A stretch of 64,000 bases of DNA from an uncultured Collinsella sp. (GTDB lineage Bacteria; Actinomycetota; Coriobacteriia; Coriobacteriales; Coriobacteriaceae), in contig CAAEMX010000015.1 of assembly GCA_900757185.1 (NCBI GenBank), positions 1-64,000 on the forward strand, given 5' to 3'. This document shows, piece by piece, positions 23,788 through 32,685 of this stretch. The notes below the pieces were generated by a model. That model saw only the letters and a list, made by a program, of their open reading frames with translations, was not told the origin of the DNA and searched no databases. Each line of letters opens with the position of its first letter. Position 1 is the stretch's first letter. The translations under genes and the position numbers were made by a program.

Positions 23788-24558
23788 TTATGCCGTGGGG
23801 CAGATGGCAAAAACGCGGGCGGGGTATCCGACGCCATCGCGGACCTTGGGGAAGGTGCAGAAGATGACGGCACCCGTGGCGGGAAGCTCGTCCAGATGGT
23901 CCATGACTTCGATCTGATAGCGGTCGACCGAGAGGATGTATTGCTCGCCGGGGTAGGGGTAGGCGTCCTCGCGCGTGGTCACGCTCGCCGGGTCGGTGTC
24001 TGCCGGTTCGTGGCCGATGGCGCCGATATTGCGCTCTTCTACAAGCCATTTAATGGCATCGAGATCCCAGCCGGGGTAGTGGGGCTGGCCGTCCTCGTCC
24101 TTGTTTTCCAGATCGGCGAGCTTGGACCAGTCGGAGCGGAAGGCGACGAAAGCGTCCTCGGGAATGCGACCGTGCTCGTCCTCCCAAGTTTTGAGGTCAT
24201 CGACGGTTAGGATAAAGTCGGGGTTTGCGGCGCACTCCTCGTGCTTGTCGATCACACAGAGCGGATGCATAAACTCGATGGGTTCGATCTCGCCAAGGGA
24301 ACGGCCGTCAACATGGAAGTGGCGCGGCGCATCGACGTGGGTGCCGTATTGCGAGGCGACCGAATATTGGAAGCAACGCATGGGCGCGAGCATGTCCTCG
24401 GGCGTACCGGGCAGGTAGTCGAAGAGCTTGGTGGACTCAAATGGCTTAAAGCCAAACCAGTGCGGGGTGTCGCACGAGAGCGTATGGGTGAGGTCGACCC
24501 AGCGATAATCGGTGCTTTTGAGCTGGGAAGCAAGGTTCCAAAGGTCGAGCGCGGGCAT
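23788..24558 (-). CDS. Cyclase-family metal hydrolase
   Basis: A 256-residue protein of the cyclase/kynurenine formamidase-like family. The zinc or manganese motif QYGTHVDAPRHF (about 70-81) and the early LTHTLS segment are typical. Family members open or close amide or lactone bonds, for example N-formylkynurenine or isatin; the substrate is not predictable. ATG 24558 has AAAGGAGCC upstream. It stands alone on the minus strand with its own terminator. Confidence 0.83.
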   Translation of the reverse strand: MPALDLWNLASQLKSTDYRWVDLTHTLSCDTPHWFGFKPFESTKLFDYLPGTPEDMLAPMRCFQYSVASQYGTHVDAPRHFHVDGRSLGEIEPIEFMHPLCVIDKHEECAANPDFILTVDDLKTWEDEHGRIPEDAFVAFRSDWSKLADLENKDEDGQPHYPGWDLDAIKWLVEERNIGAIGHEPADTDPASVTTREDAYPYPGEQYILSVDRYQIEVMDHLDELPATGAVIFCTFPKVRDGVGYPARVFAICPTA

Positions 24559-24720
24559 GGTCGGCTCCTTTCATCGGGCTTTTTGCTGATGTTAAAGCGG
24601 TGCCGTGACGGCCTGATTTCTGCTGCGTTACGATACGTTCTCAATTGCGATTCCGATGTGTTTCGATGACGTGACGGGTTTGTTTCGCCTTGTCAGGGCT
24701 TCGATGGGAGGGGAGGGGCC

Positions 24721-25911
24721 GTGCAATATCGCGTTGACCCCAAAAGCGGCAACCGTATCTCGGCGTTGGGGCTGGGCTGCATGAGGTTTCCCGGTGCGCC
24801 GGGACGCCCGGATGCGAAGACAGCCGACGCCATCATCTCCCGTGCGGTGGAGCAGGGGATTAACTACCTGGACACGGCCTATCTCTATCCCGGCAACGAG
24901 GCTTGTGTAGGTGCGTCGCTTGAGCGCCTGGGCTTGCGCGACCAGGTTTTGCTCGCAACCAAGCTGCCGCATGCTTCGTGCAAATGCGCGGAGGATTTCG
25001 ATCGGTTCTTCGACGAGCAGCTGCGTCGCCTGCGGACCGACCGTATCGACTATTACCTCATGCACAACATTACCTCGCCCGCCCAGTGGGAACGTGTGGT
25101 GGCGTTGGGCATCGAGGACTGGATCGCGCATCAAAAGGCGGCGAGGGGCATTCGCCAGATTGGTTTTTCGTACCACGGCAGCGCGGCGGACTTCCTTACG
25201 ATGCTTGACGCATATGACTGGGATTTTTGCCAGATCCAGTACAACTATGCCGGCGAGCATTACCAAGCGGGAACGGCGGGGCTCATGGCCGCCGCCGAGC
25301 GAGGCCTCGCGGTGTTTGTGATGGAGCCGCTGCTGGGCGGGCGTTTAGCGGGCAAGCTGCCGCCACGGGCCCGCGCTGTGCTCGATAGTGCCCGTGACCC
25401 GCATTTGCGCACTCCTGCCGCCTGGGGTCTTTCGTGGGTGTGGAATCATCCTCAGGTGACGATGCTGCTTTCGGGTATGACCGATACCGCGCAGGTAGAT
25501 GAGAACGCGGTGTTGGCCGATCGGGCCCTGCCGGATTCGATGACAGCTACTCAGCTCGACACGATCGCGCACGTGCTGGATGAGTTTGAAAAATCGAATC
25601 GCGTGCCCTGCACGGGATGCGGCTATTGCATGCCGTGCCCTAAAGGCATCAACATCTCTGGGTGTTTTGGCGCCTACAACGCGAGTTATGCGCACAGCTG
25701 GTTTACGGGTCTATCGCAGTACTTTACGGCGAGCGCGGTGCGTACAAGCGAGGCCAAGCTGGTGAGCAATTGCGTCAAGTGCGGCAAATGCGCGCGCCAC
25801 TGCCCACAGCATATCGATATCCCCGAGCGTCTCGATGACGTGCGCCGACGCTTCCAGCCTGGACCCGTGACGGCAGTGCTTAAGGCCTTCGGCAAAACGC
25901 GCTCCTCGTGA
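24721..25911 (+). CDS. Aldo/keto reductase with 4Fe-4S domain
   Basis: A 396-residue oxidoreductase: an aldo/keto-reductase barrel (about 1-280, with LGLGCMRFPG, the catalytic Tyr in DTAYLYPGNE and LMHNI) followed by a ferredoxin-like C-terminus. Two cysteine sets are visible, PCTGCGYCMPCPKG (~295) and NCVKCGKCARHCP (~350), consistent with iron-sulfur binding. Such fused proteins are common in anaerobes; substrate unknown. GTG 24721 is preceded by GGAGGGGAGG. Confidence 0.88.
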   Translation: MQYRVDPKSGNRISALGLGCMRFPGAPGRPDAKTADAIISRAVEQGINYLDTAYLYPGNEACVGASLERLGLRDQVLLATKLPHASCKCAEDFDRFFDEQLRRLRTDRIDYYLMHNITSPAQWERVVALGIEDWIAHQKAARGIRQIGFSYHGSAADFLTMLDAYDWDFCQIQYNYAGEHYQAGTAGLMAAAERGLAVFVMEPLLGGRLAGKLPPRARAVLDSARDPHLRTPAAWGLSWVWNHPQVTMLLSGMTDTAQVDENAVLADRALPDSMTATQLDTIAHVLDEFEKSNRVPCTGCGYCMPCPKGINISGCFGAYNASYAHSWFTGLSQYFTASAVRTSEAKLVSNCVKCGKCARHCPQHIDIPERLDDVRRRFQPGPVTAVLKAFGKTRSS

Positions 25912-25923
25912 CCCTTTTATATC

Positions 25924-25986
25924 TTGTGATGGAATAGTTTCTGTTTGCTGCAGAATAGGGCGATAGCAGGAACTATTTCGCCGCAA
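25924..25986. repeat. Covarying hairpin, copy A
   Basis: The left arm 25924-25940 pairs with 25970-25986 over 17 positions with one mismatch and several G-U pairs. It ends at GCAACTGATG, directly before the ribosome site of the oxidoreductase gene at 26003. It shares its flanks (CCCTTTTATA before, CAACTGATG after) and loop signature with copy B at 27068-27130, while the arms differ by paired changes. Confidence 0.7.
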
Positions 25987-26002
25987 CTGATGGGAGGCTA
26001 TC

Positions 26003-27022
26003 GTGGGTGACCGAGGTTTACGTGATGATTCGCGTGAGGTTCGTTGGGGCATTTTGGGCGCTGGGCGCATTTCTCATCGATTTGCATCGTCGCTCAAGAA
26101 GGTCGACGGGGCACGGCTGGTGGCTGCGGCCGGCCGCACTCCTGCACATGTCGAGGAATTTTGCCGAGCGTTTTCGATCGATGCTGCGCATGGCCATGCC
26201 TCGGTCGACGATAACGGCAATGCGGCTTATGACGCGCTGATTGCCGACCCCGATGTCGACGCAATCTACTTGGCGCTTCCGCATGGCATGCATACGCGTT
26301 GGGCCTGTCGCGCGCTGTGCGCCGGAAAGGCCGTGCTGTGCGAAAAGCCAGCCGTTTTGAGTGAGGAAGAGGCTCTCTCGATCGCCTCCACCTCTCGCGA
26401 GCGCGGCGTGCTGTTTATGGAGGCGATGAAGAATCGGTTTTGCCCGATGCGCACTCGCGTGAAAGACTTTCTTGCGTCGGGTGAGCTTGGCCGTATTGTC
26501 TCGATTGAAAGCGTGCAAAAGCTCGATTACGGCGAGTCTCCTTCGGGCTATCTGCTTGATTCGCTGCAGGGCGGCTGTCTATATGACATGGGCTGTTATG
26601 CGGTCGGTTGGTTTGAGGATTTGCTCGCGGGCGCGTGCGAGGTTTCGTCCCGTGAAGTTCGCTGGCGTGACGTATCAGGCGGCCGTGTCGATTGGGCCGA
26701 CGAGATCCATATGAGCGTCGGAGGTATACCCATTCATATGGTGTGCGACGGCAAAGCAGCATATGAAAGCCGCTTAACGATTGCCTGTGAGCGGGGCTCG
26801 TTGGAAATCGAGCGTCTCCATCGCCCCGAGCTCGCCCATGTGAAGTACTCCGACGGTCGAGTACTCGAAATCGATGCACCATTTGAGGTCGATGATTTTT
26901 ACGGTGAGACATCGCATGCGACGCAGCTCATTCAGGCGGGGAAACTCGAAAGCCCCATCATGTCCCTAGCCGCTACACAGCGCTGTGCGCACATCATCGA
27001 TGCGATTCGCTTGAAACTTTAG
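26003..27022 (+). CDS. Gfo/Idh/MocA-family oxidoreductase
   Basis: A 339-residue NAD(P)-dependent dehydrogenase. WGILGAGRISHRFASSLK marks the dinucleotide-binding start at about 13-30, CEKPAVLSEEEALSI is the family Lys motif, and the C-terminal domain begins near FMEAMKNRF, as in dihydrodiol-dehydrogenase-like members. The substrate is unknown. GTG 26003 follows GGGAGG. It lies between two related hairpin repeats, which gives it its own transcriptional context. Confidence 0.86.
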   Translation: MGDRGLRDDSREVRWGILGAGRISHRFASSLKKVDGARLVAAAGRTPAHVEEFCRAFSIDAAHGHASVDDNGNAAYDALIADPDVDAIYLALPHGMHTRWACRALCAGKAVLCEKPAVLSEEEALSIASTSRERGVLFMEAMKNRFCPMRTRVKDFLASGELGRIVSIESVQKLDYGESPSGYLLDSLQGGCLYDMGCYAVGWFEDLLAGACEVSSREVRWRDVSGGRVDWADEIHMSVGGIPIHMVCDGKAAYESRLTIACERGSLEIERLHRPELAHVKYSDGRVLEIDAPFEVDDFYGETSHATQLIQAGKLESPIMSLAATQRCAHIIDAIRLKL

Positions 27023-27067
27023 GGCGTGGGGCTCGGCGGACCGTGCCCCTGATGCCCCTTTTATAAC

Positions 27068-27130
27068 TTGCGGTGGAATACGGTCTGTTTGCGCCAAAAT
27101 AAGGCACCAATAGACCGTATTTCACCGCAA
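27068..27130. repeat. Covarying hairpin, copy B
   Basis: The left arm 27068-27086 pairs with 27112-27130 over all 19 positions (one G-T wobble). The flanking and loop bases match copy A at 25924-25986, but several stem positions differ in both arms so that pairing is kept. It ends 21 bp before the start of the endonuclease IV gene, whose ribosome site follows directly. Confidence 0.75.
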
Positions 27131-27151
27131 CTGATGAAGAGGGAGTTGGAG

Positions 27152-28018
27152 ATGCTGACGATCGGGTGTCATCTTTCGACGACGAAGGGCTATCGGGCAA
27201 TGGGGGAGACGGCGCTGTCCATTGGTGCCAATACCTTTGCGTTCTTTACGCGCAACCCGCGCGGTGGCAAGGCAAAAGAACTTGACGTGGATGACGTGGC
27301 GGCTCTGCGCGAGCTTATGGCGCAAAACGACTTTGGACCGCTGGTGGCGCATGCCCCGTATACCTACAACCCCTGCTCTGCCAAAGAGCGGGCGCGCGAG
27401 TTTGCCTTGGAGGCAATGGCCGAGGACTTGCAGCGTCTGGAAGCACTGCCCGGCAACTACTACAACTTCCATCCCGGTGCGCATGTGGGGCAGGGCTCCG
27501 ACGTCGGCATTCAGATGATTGTCGACACGCTGTGCCAGGTGATGTTTGAGGGGCAGCAGACGACGGTATTACTCGAGACCATGGCAGGAAAGGGCACCGA
27601 GGTGGGCCGTAGCTTTGAAGAACTGGCGTGCATTATCGAGGGCGTTGCCGCCAAGCGCCCAGAGCTGTCCGATAAGCTGGGCGTTTGTTTGGACACCTGC
27701 CATGTGAGCGATGCCGGCTACGACATCATCCATGATCTGGACGACGTACTCGACGAGTTCGACCGCGTGGTGGGTATCGATCGCTTGCATGCCGTACACA
27801 TCAACGATTCGAAGAACCCTTGTGGCGCCCATAAAGACCGTCACGAGTGCATCGGCAAGGGATACCTTGGCAGCGAGGAATTTGGTGGCGGTATGCAGGT
27901 TATGCAGAATATTGTATCGAATGGCCGTTTGCGTTCGCTGCCGTTTATTTTGGAGACTCCGAACGAACTTGCAGGTTATGCAGCTGAAATTAGACTATTA
28001 AGGTCATTGCAGCAGTAA
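27152..28018 (+). CDS. nfo: Endonuclease IV (AP endonuclease)
   Basis: A 288-residue zinc-dependent apurinic/apyrimidinic endonuclease of base-excision repair. Family motifs are clear: GCHLSTTKG at the start, NFHPGAHVG, LLETMAGKGTEVG, GVCLDTCHVSDAGYDI and HINDSKNPCGAHKDRHECIGKG. ATG 27152 is preferred over ATG 27134 because GAGGGA lies seven bases upstream of it. Length is close to the family norm of about 280. Confidence 0.95.
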   Translation: MLTIGCHLSTTKGYRAMGETALSIGANTFAFFTRNPRGGKAKELDVDDVAALRELMAQNDFGPLVAHAPYTYNPCSAKERAREFALEAMAEDLQRLEALPGNYYNFHPGAHVGQGSDVGIQMIVDTLCQVMFEGQQTTVLLETMAGKGTEVGRSFEELACIIEGVAAKRPELSDKLGVCLDTCHVSDAGYDIIHDLDDVLDEFDRVVGIDRLHAVHINDSKNPCGAHKDRHECIGKGYLGSEEFGGGMQVMQNIVSNGRLRSLPFILETPNELAGYAAEIRLLRSLQQ

Positions 28019-28079
28019 TGACTGTCATAAAGTAGAGTATTCCATTCACGTTATGGGTTTGTTTCAATCAGTTTTCTCG

Positions 28080-28108
28080 TTGCAGATTCGTAATTCCAGG
28101 TGCATAAT
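28080..28108 (+). promoter_or_regulatory. Promoter of the amino-acid ABC operon
   Basis: TTGCAG (28080-28085), a 17-bp spacer and CATAAT (28103-28108), 57 bp before the start of the binding-protein gene. Confidence 0.55.
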
Positions 28109-28165
28109 AGCCAACAGTTTTTGCAGACCTCTGAATCAAACGAGGTCACCGGAAGGAGACTGATT

Positions 28166-29026
28166 ATGAAGCTCAAGAAGCTTGGCGCATTTGCCGCCAC
28201 GGGTGCCATGGCGCTCGCCCTCGCACTGACGGGCTGCGGCTCGTCCAACGCCACCTCTGGTTCTGATGCCGGTTCCAGCAGCTCTGACGACGCTAAGGTC
28301 GAGAAAGTCGACGGCTCCAAGGAGTACGCGCTCGTCAAGGACGGTACGCTGACTGTCGGCACCTCTGCCGAGTACGCTCCGTTTGAGTACAAGGATGACA
28401 ACGGCGATTATCAGGGCTTTGACCTTGAGCTCATCAAGGCTATCGGCGACAAGCTGGGCCTGGATGTCGAGTATGTCAACAATGACTTTGACACGCTGGT
28501 TCCGGGCGTCGCTTCGGGCGCCAAGTATGACGTTTCCATCGCGGCTATCACCGACACGCCCGAGCGTGAGAAGGAAGTCACTTTCTCTGATTCCTACTAC
28601 ATGGATGATCAGGCTATCGTGACCAAGGTCGATAACACCGACATCACGGCCGATAACTTTAGCGAGAAGCTCAACAATTCCGACGCTACCATCATCGTCC
28701 AGTCTGGCTCGACCGCCGAGGCCTTTGCCCAGGAGAACTTCCCCAAGGCCAAGATCGTCCCCTACAAGGACGCTACCGAGTGCTTCAGCGCCCTGCAGTC
28801 CGATAAGGGCGACGCCGTAGTCACCAACCGCTCCGTTGCCAGCCAGCTGACCGCCGAGCAGTTCAACACCTGCCAGACCATCAAGCAGATCAGCACCGGC
28901 GAGGAGTACGCCATCGCCATCAACCAGGGCAACACCAAGCTCAAGGACGACATCAACCAGGCCATCAAGGACCTGACTGATGACGGTACCGTTGACGCCC
29001 TCATGGCTAAGTACAACATCAAGTAA
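28166..29026 (+). CDS. Amino-acid ABC transporter binding lipoprotein
   Basis: A 286-residue lipoprotein: a signal peptide with lipobox LTGC (Cys ~23), a Ser/Asp-rich tether, then a family 3 solute-binding domain. LTVGTSAEYAPFEYKDDNG and FDLELIKAIGDKLGL are typical of polar or glutamine-type amino-acid binding proteins; the ligand cannot be fixed. AAGGAG precedes ATG 28166. It is the first gene of an operon with the permease and ATPase; a hairpin at 29048 probably lowers downstream expression. Confidence 0.93.
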   Translation: MKLKKLGAFAATGAMALALALTGCGSSNATSGSDAGSSSSDDAKVEKVDGSKEYALVKDGTLTVGTSAEYAPFEYKDDNGDYQGFDLELIKAIGDKLGLDVEYVNNDFDTLVPGVASGAKYDVSIAAITDTPEREKEVTFSDSYYMDDQAIVTKVDNTDITADNFSEKLNNSDATIIVQSGSTAEAFAQENFPKAKIVPYKDATECFSALQSDKGDAVVTNRSVASQLTAEQFNTCQTIKQISTGEEYAIAINQGNTKLKDDINQAIKDLTDDGTVDALMAKYNIK

Positions 29027-29047
29027 AATAGCTACTTGATTGCGCGC

Positions 29048-29078
29048 GGGCCCTTTCCGTTTTGGCGGAGAGGGCCTT
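29048..29078 (+). terminator. Attenuating hairpin in the ABC operon
   Basis: GGGCCCTTTCCG pairs with CGGAGAGGGCCT around a short T-rich loop, 21 bp after the binding-protein stop. The following T-run is short. Such hairpins usually keep binding protein in excess over the membrane parts. Confidence 0.6.
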
Positions 29079-29144
29079 TGCGCTTCTCTTGATGGAGAGC
29101 TTTTCCGTCTCGTTTTGCCGGCAACTTCTACGATAGGAGCCACC

Positions 29145-30506
29145 TTGTCTCGACTGAACAAAGGGGCCGCGGAGCAGCGTTTTCCACTGCCCTCGATGCT
29201 CCAAAAGCTGGCCTGTGCCCTGGCTGTGGCGCTCGCCCTGGTATGCGCGGGGGCCTGCGTGCCCACGACCGCCCAGGCGCTTGAGACCGCAAAGATTACC
29301 GCCCGACCCAATACCGGTTCGGGTAGCGATGTGGTCGGCGGCACCGAGACGCGCATCACTTGGGAAGTTCAGGCCGATGCCGACGAGGAGCTGAGCGGTC
29401 TTTCGCTGACGTTTGTCGACGGCACGACGTTTGGTACCGATGACACGCGATTGACGATGCTCTCGGGCGAGGACCTCATGGATCGTACGCCCATGAAGCC
29501 CACGTGCAAGGCTGACGGCCAGACGCTCAAGATTGACTTTGGCGAGACGGCGCCTGCCGGCGGTTTTTTCCGTGTCGAGGTTTACGGTGTGACGTTTCCC
29601 GTCGAGGGCGGCGATGAGGCCTTTAGCGGCACCTATACGCTCGCCGACGGGTCGACCAAGAAGATCTCCAAGATTCCGTCGGTGGAGATCAAGGGCGTGA
29701 CGGCCTTCGATAGCTTCTTGGCTGACCTTAAAGAGCAGCCGTGGGTCGAGGCCTGGAACTCCAATATGTTTCTGCGCCTGTTCTTAAACCCGGTCATTTT
29801 GGTCCAAAGCCTGCCGATCGTCTTTAAGGGCTTCCTCATGTCGCTCTCGATCGTGCTCGTGGCGTTTCCGCTGGCAATCCCCTTTGGCTTTGCCTTGTCG
29901 CTCATGCGCATCTCCAAGTCGCGCATCCTGCGTTGCCTTGCCGGCATCTATGTGAATATCATTCGCGGTACGCCGGCGTTCCTACAGATCTATATCGCGT
30001 TCTTCGGTCTGCCGTTGGCCGGCGTCAAGGTGGACGACTATGTCTTGGGCGTCATCGTCATGGCCATGAACTCGTCTGCGTACCTGTGCGAGATCTTCCG
30101 TGCCGGTATTCAATCGATCCCCAAGGGCCAAAACGAGGCTGCTCGCTCTCTGGGCATGAATGCCTTCCAGACGCTGCTCTACGTTATGATTCCGCAGACG
30201 TTCCGCAATGTTTTGCCTACGCTGACCAGCGAGTTTATCTTGCTTTACAAGGATACGTCGCTGCTTGCCGCCGTGGGTGTGGTCGAGATCGTCATGAACG
30301 CCCGCACCATCGTGGCCACGACGGGCTCCATTACACCGTACGTGGTTGCCGCCCTGTTCTATCTGGTCATCACCCTGCCGCTTGCGCGCTTGGTGAGCGG
30401 TCTTGAGGCGAGACTGCTGGGTACGGCCGAAACCAAAAAGAAGCGTCCCACCAAGAGCGCCGGGCAGGTTGTCGCGACGCCTGCCGATCACATCGCCGGT
30501 CTGTAA
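29145..30506 (+). CDS. Amino-acid ABC permease with extracellular domain
   Basis: A 453-residue fusion. A hydrophobic signal or anchor segment lies at about 20-42. An extracytoplasmic, beta-rich domain of about 150 residues follows. The C-terminal 240 residues are a HisM/GlnP-type permease with the EAA loop IPKGQNEAARSLGMN and several membrane helices. The extra domain is not a family 3 binding domain and I do not recognise it. TTG 29145 is chosen, with ATAGGAG eight bases upstream; there is no better ATG until far inside. It works with the lipoprotein at 28166 and the ATPase at 30519. Confidence 0.85.
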   Translation: MSRLNKGAAEQRFPLPSMLQKLACALAVALALVCAGACVPTTAQALETAKITARPNTGSGSDVVGGTETRITWEVQADADEELSGLSLTFVDGTTFGTDDTRLTMLSGEDLMDRTPMKPTCKADGQTLKIDFGETAPAGGFFRVEVYGVTFPVEGGDEAFSGTYTLADGSTKKISKIPSVEIKGVTAFDSFLADLKEQPWVEAWNSNMFLRLFLNPVILVQSLPIVFKGFLMSLSIVLVAFPLAIPFGFALSLMRISKSRILRCLAGIYVNIIRGTPAFLQIYIAFFGLPLAGVKVDDYVLGVIVMAMNSSAYLCEIFRAGIQSIPKGQNEAARSLGMNAFQTLLYVMIPQTFRNVLPTLTSEFILLYKDTSLLAAVGVVEIVMNARTIVATTGSITPYVVAALFYLVITLPLARLVSGLEARLLGTAETKKKRPTKSAGQVVATPADHIAGL

Positions 30507-30518
30507 GGAGGTCCTATC

Positions 30519-31268
30519 ATGAGCGAAACGAATTCCAACGAGGTCGTTGTCAGCATCAAGAACCTCCAGAAGGCTTTTGGCGATAACGTGGTTCTGCGTG
30601 ATATCGATCTGGACGTGCACAAGGGTGAGGTCGTTGTGGTCCTGGGCCCCTCGGGCTCGGGCAAGTCGACGATGCTTCGCTGCATCAATCGCCTGGAGCA
30701 TCCCACGAGCGGCTCGATTGTCGTTGAGGGCGTGGATGTGTGTGCCAAGGGCGTCGACCTCAATAAGGTACGTACGCACTTGGGCATGGTGTTTCAGCAG
30801 TTCAACCTGTTCCCGCACCTGTCGGTCAAAAAGAACGTCATGCTTGCGCAGCAAAAGGTGCTCAAGCGCAGTAAGGAAGAGGCCGAGAAGATCGCCATCG
30901 AGGAGCTGACCAAGGTCGGCCTGGCCGAGCGCATCGACTTTATGCCGAGCCAGCTGTCGGGCGGTCAGCAGCAGCGCGTGGCGATCGCCCGCGCCCTGTC
31001 GATGAACCCGCACGTGATGCTCTTTGATGAGGCCACGTCGGCACTCGATCCCGAGCTTGTCCGCGACGTTCTGGGTGTCATGCGCGACCTGGCACGCGAT
31101 GGCATGACCATGATCGTCGTGACTCACGAGATGGGCTTTGCCCGCGACGTCGCCGACCGCGTGGTCTTTATGGACGGTGGCGTTATCGTGGAAGAGGGCA
31201 CGCCGAGCGAGGTCTTCGACCATCCTAAGAGCGAGCGCACCAAGGCGTTCTTGGGCAATATCTCGTAG
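30519..31268 (+). CDS. Amino-acid ABC transporter ATPase
   Basis: A 249-residue GlnQ/HisP-type ATPase. Walker A GPSGSGKST (~43), signature LSGGQQQR and Walker B VMLFDEATSALD are intact, with the H-loop in VVTHEMGF. It starts 12 bp after the permease stop with GGAGG upstream. It powers import by the preceding permease. Confidence 0.95.
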   Translation: MSETNSNEVVVSIKNLQKAFGDNVVLRDIDLDVHKGEVVVVLGPSGSGKSTMLRCINRLEHPTSGSIVVEGVDVCAKGVDLNKVRTHLGMVFQQFNLFPHLSVKKNVMLAQQKVLKRSKEEAEKIAIEELTKVGLAERIDFMPSQLSGGQQQRVAIARALSMNPHVMLFDEATSALDPELVRDVLGVMRDLARDGMTMIVVTHEMGFARDVADRVVFMDGGVIVEEGTPSEVFDHPKSERTKAFLGNIS

Positions 31269-31293
31269 CCGCTTTATATGACTGACATAGCAG

Positions 31294-31329
31294 AAAACGG
31301 GAGCTGGATGTGATTCAGCTCCCGTTTTT
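31294..31329 (+). terminator. Terminator of the ABC operon
   Basis: AAAACGGGAGCTG pairs with CAGCTCCCGTTTT around a 9-base loop, followed by T. The A-run before the stem makes it usable from both sides. Confidence 0.9.
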
Positions 31330-31385
31330 GTTGGGACGCGAATGTGTTTTGGTGCAGAGCGCGTTACGGGCGGAGCTCATTGCCG

Positions 31386-31805
31386 CTAGGCGAGCTCCGC
31401 TCCCAGGGCCTTGCAGGCCGCTTCGCCCTCGTCGTCGGGTGCGTCGTAGCAGATGACGGAATCTACGACGTTGACGCCGGCCTCGTCGGCGTCGGCCTTC
31501 CAGTTGTCCATCCACTCGCCCTCGGCCCACGAGTAGGAGCCAAAAAGGACGACCTTCTTATCGCCGAGGGTCTCCTTGACCTCGTCCCACATAGGCTGGA
31601 ACTCGTCATACTCAAGCTCTTCGGAACCCATGGCGGGGCAGCCGAAGGCAATGGCGTCATAGCTGGCGGCCTTGTCTGCGGAGAAGTCGGCGCAGGAGAT
31701 GACCTCTGCCTCGGCGCCGGCACCGGTTGCGCCTTCGGCAACGAAGTTTGCCATGGCCTCGGTGTTGCCTGTACCGCTCCAGTAGACGACTGCGATCTTG
31801 CTCAT
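31386..31805 (-). CDS. Flavodoxin
   Basis: A 139-residue FMN electron carrier. The phosphate-binding loop YWSGTGNTEAM (8-18) and the later segments FGCPAMGSEELEYDEF and GSYSWAEGEWM that surround FMN are typical of short-chain clostridial flavodoxins. ATG 31805 follows GAAAGGA. It lies 46 bp after the DUF3793 gene on the same strand and is likely co-transcribed from the iron-type promoter at 32596. Flavodoxin commonly replaces ferredoxin when iron is scarce. Confidence 0.93.
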   Translation of the reverse strand: MSKIAVVYWSGTGNTEAMANFVAEGATGAGAEAEVISCADFSADKAASYDAIAFGCPAMGSEELEYDEFQPMWDEVKETLGDKKVVLFGSYSWAEGEWMDNWKADADEAGVNVVDSVICYDAPDDEGEAACKALGAELA

Positions 31806-31851
31806 ATGTTTTCCTTTCGGTTGTGCGGCGTGCGGCCGCGTTTTGTATGTT

Positions 31852-32556
31852 CTATCGGGTTGCCTGGACAAGTTGTCCCAGGGTGCAGCCCTGTTGATAG
31901 ATATAGGTAAGGTATTGCGTGCATGCGCGATAGGAATCGAAGGTCGTGAGCGCCTGCTCAACGTTTGTGTATACCTTCCATGCGCCAAAGACCTTATAGT
32001 TTTCGCCGTGCTGGACGATAAACTGACGGACATCTTCGTAGGGATAGCCCAAAAAATAGCCAATTTCGTGGGGGAACTCGCACATGCACCCCGTATCGCA
32101 GTGCCTATTTCGCGCGAGTGCGCAGATGCTGCCGTCATAGGCGCTTTCTGCGGCATTGCTGCTTGCCAGCGTGATGCGCGCGGCGAGATGCACCAGGGAT
32201 GCGGGCAGGTTGTGGACATCGTAACCTTCGGCGGCAAGCGCCGTCGTGGCGCGGGGGTCGGAGAGGTATCGCATGAGGTCCGCAGGGCGGTACACATAGA
32301 TGAGCGCTCCGCAGGGGCGCCAGACCAAAACGCTCATATGGATTCCGAGTGGCTGGAGCTCGCGGTTGCATTGGGCTATGACGGCGAGCAGGCGAGAGCG
32401 TCGCTCTTCGATATGGGCGGCGCTGGGTTTTCCGTTTTGGTTGGCGTAAACGCCGGGATAGGTAAAGAGCGAAGCCGGCTTGATACCTGCGAGCGTAGGG
32501 GAGCAGTTGCGCACGACAGCCGTTTGGTATGTTGGGATGTCAATGGTTCGAGTCAT
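31852..32556 (-). CDS. DUF3793-family protein
   Basis: A 234-residue protein matching the DUF3793 pattern: CEFPHEIGYFLGYPYEDVRQFI and GAWKVYTNVEQAL near the C-terminus, plus MSVLVWRP in the middle. The C-terminal half has several Cys (HCDTGCMCEF) that may bind metal. Biochemical function is not established. Its pairing with flavodoxin and an IdeR-like operator at 32582 points to iron limitation. Confidence 0.78.
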   Translation of the reverse strand: MTRTIDIPTYQTAVVRNCSPTLAGIKPASLFTYPGVYANQNGKPSAAHIEERRSRLLAVIAQCNRELQPLGIHMSVLVWRPCGALIYVYRPADLMRYLSDPRATTALAAEGYDVHNLPASLVHLAARITLASSNAAESAYDGSICALARNRHCDTGCMCEFPHEIGYFLGYPYEDVRQFIVQHGENYKVFGAWKVYTNVEQALTTFDSYRACTQYLTYIYQQGCTLGQLVQATR

Positions 32557-32581
32557 GATGCTCCTTTCGGGTCCTCAGTTG

Positions 32582-32623
32582 TTAGCCTAGGAAAACTTAT
32601 ACACGAAAGTAAGCCTTGGTCAA
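32582..32623 (-). promoter_or_regulatory. Promoter with IdeR/DtxR-like operator
   Basis: On the minus strand TTGACC (32623-32618), a 16-bp spacer and TATAAG (32601-32596) form a good promoter. Covering the -10 is TTAGCCTAGGAAAACTTAT (plus strand 32582-32600), which matches the IdeR/DtxR consensus at about 13 of 19 positions. An iron-loaded repressor there would shut off DUF3793 and flavodoxin. The regulator gene is not in the window. Confidence 0.5.
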
Positions 32624-32685
32624 CAAAAAAGTTTGAAGAGGGAAACTAATTGACCGAAGAGACATGATTTTAGGTTAAGATGGGG

